A stretch of DNA of 32,287 nucleotides from an uncultured Olsenella sp. (lineage in GTDB: Bacteria; Actinomycetota; Coriobacteriia; Coriobacteriales; Atopobiaceae). The notes beneath the pieces were generated by a model. The model was not told the origin of the DNA. It ran no database searches and worked only from the letters and a program-made list of their open reading frames with translations. The stretch lies in the NCBI GenBank assembly GCA_949291295.1, contig CASEVE010000022.1, positions 1-32,287 on the forward strand, given 5' to 3'. Below, piece after piece: positions 32,264 through 32,287 of this stretch (its first letter is position 1; the number at the start of each line of letters is the position of its first letter). A program made the translations under genes and the position numbers.

Positions 32264-32285
32264 TTTTGTGGCAACTTTTGTGGCA
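32264..32285 (+). repeat. Direct repeat TTTTGTGGCA x2 at the window end
   Basis: TTTTGTGGCA occurs at 32264-32273 and again at 32276-32285, 12 bp apart. The window stops here, so its context is cut off. Such short direct repeats occur at recombinase arm sites, but that is only one reading. Confidence 0.4.
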
Positions 32286-32287
32286 CC

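Overview
This 32.3 kb window is GC-rich, densely coding bacterial DNA. It carries most of the ribosomal-protein superoperon (S10, spc and alpha sections) plus the genes downstream of it. The organism is most likely an actinobacterium of the class Coriobacteriia, for example an Olsenella/Atopobium relative. That placement is inference from gene order (fusA followed directly by rpsJ with no tuf; rplQ followed by the ECF transporter and truA), high GC, frequent GTG/TTG starts, and protein sequences that read as Gram-positive types. No rRNA, tRNA, CRISPR array, transposase or phage gene was seen.

Layout. 1-661: the 3' end of fusA, then rpsJ. 662-2681: an interruption not usual for an S10 operon. 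It holds hairpin repeats, a ThrH-type phosphatase, a histidine phosphatase, a 153-bp palindrome, and a promoter with a structured leader. 2682-8334: rplC-rplD-rplW-rplB-rpsS-rplV-rpsC-rplP-rpmC-rpsQ-rplN-rplX. 8335-8768: a second interruption with hairpin repeats. 8769-14967: rplE-rpsZ-rpsH-rplF-rplR-rpsE-rpmD-rplO-secY-adk-map. 14968-18398: a promoter, then infA (TTG start), rpmJ, rpsM, rpsK, rpsD, rpoA, rplQ and a strong terminator. 18468-21813: a fused ECF ATPase, ecfT and truA. 21840-22739: a metal-exporter-like membrane protein. 22880-26150: three family-2 glycosyltransferases. 26243-28653: a multi-cluster ferredoxin-like protein and ychF. 28807-30363 (minus): an LCP-family cell-wall glycopolymer ligase. 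30550-32139: guaA.

The ribosomal genes, secY, infA, rpoA, adk, map and truA together supply translation, secretion, transcription and growth functions. The glycosyltransferases and the LCP protein point to cell-envelope glycopolymer synthesis and attachment.

The most unusual content is not a gene but several families of hairpin-forming repeats. There are two copies of a long palindrome with a compensatory base-pair change, a two-tier hairpin family with two intact copies and one degraded copy, and a tandem array of hairpin units before truA. Hairpin-like segments also lie in frame inside the ECF ATPase linker and inside a glycosyltransferase, and the latter shares a 15-base word with the tandem array.
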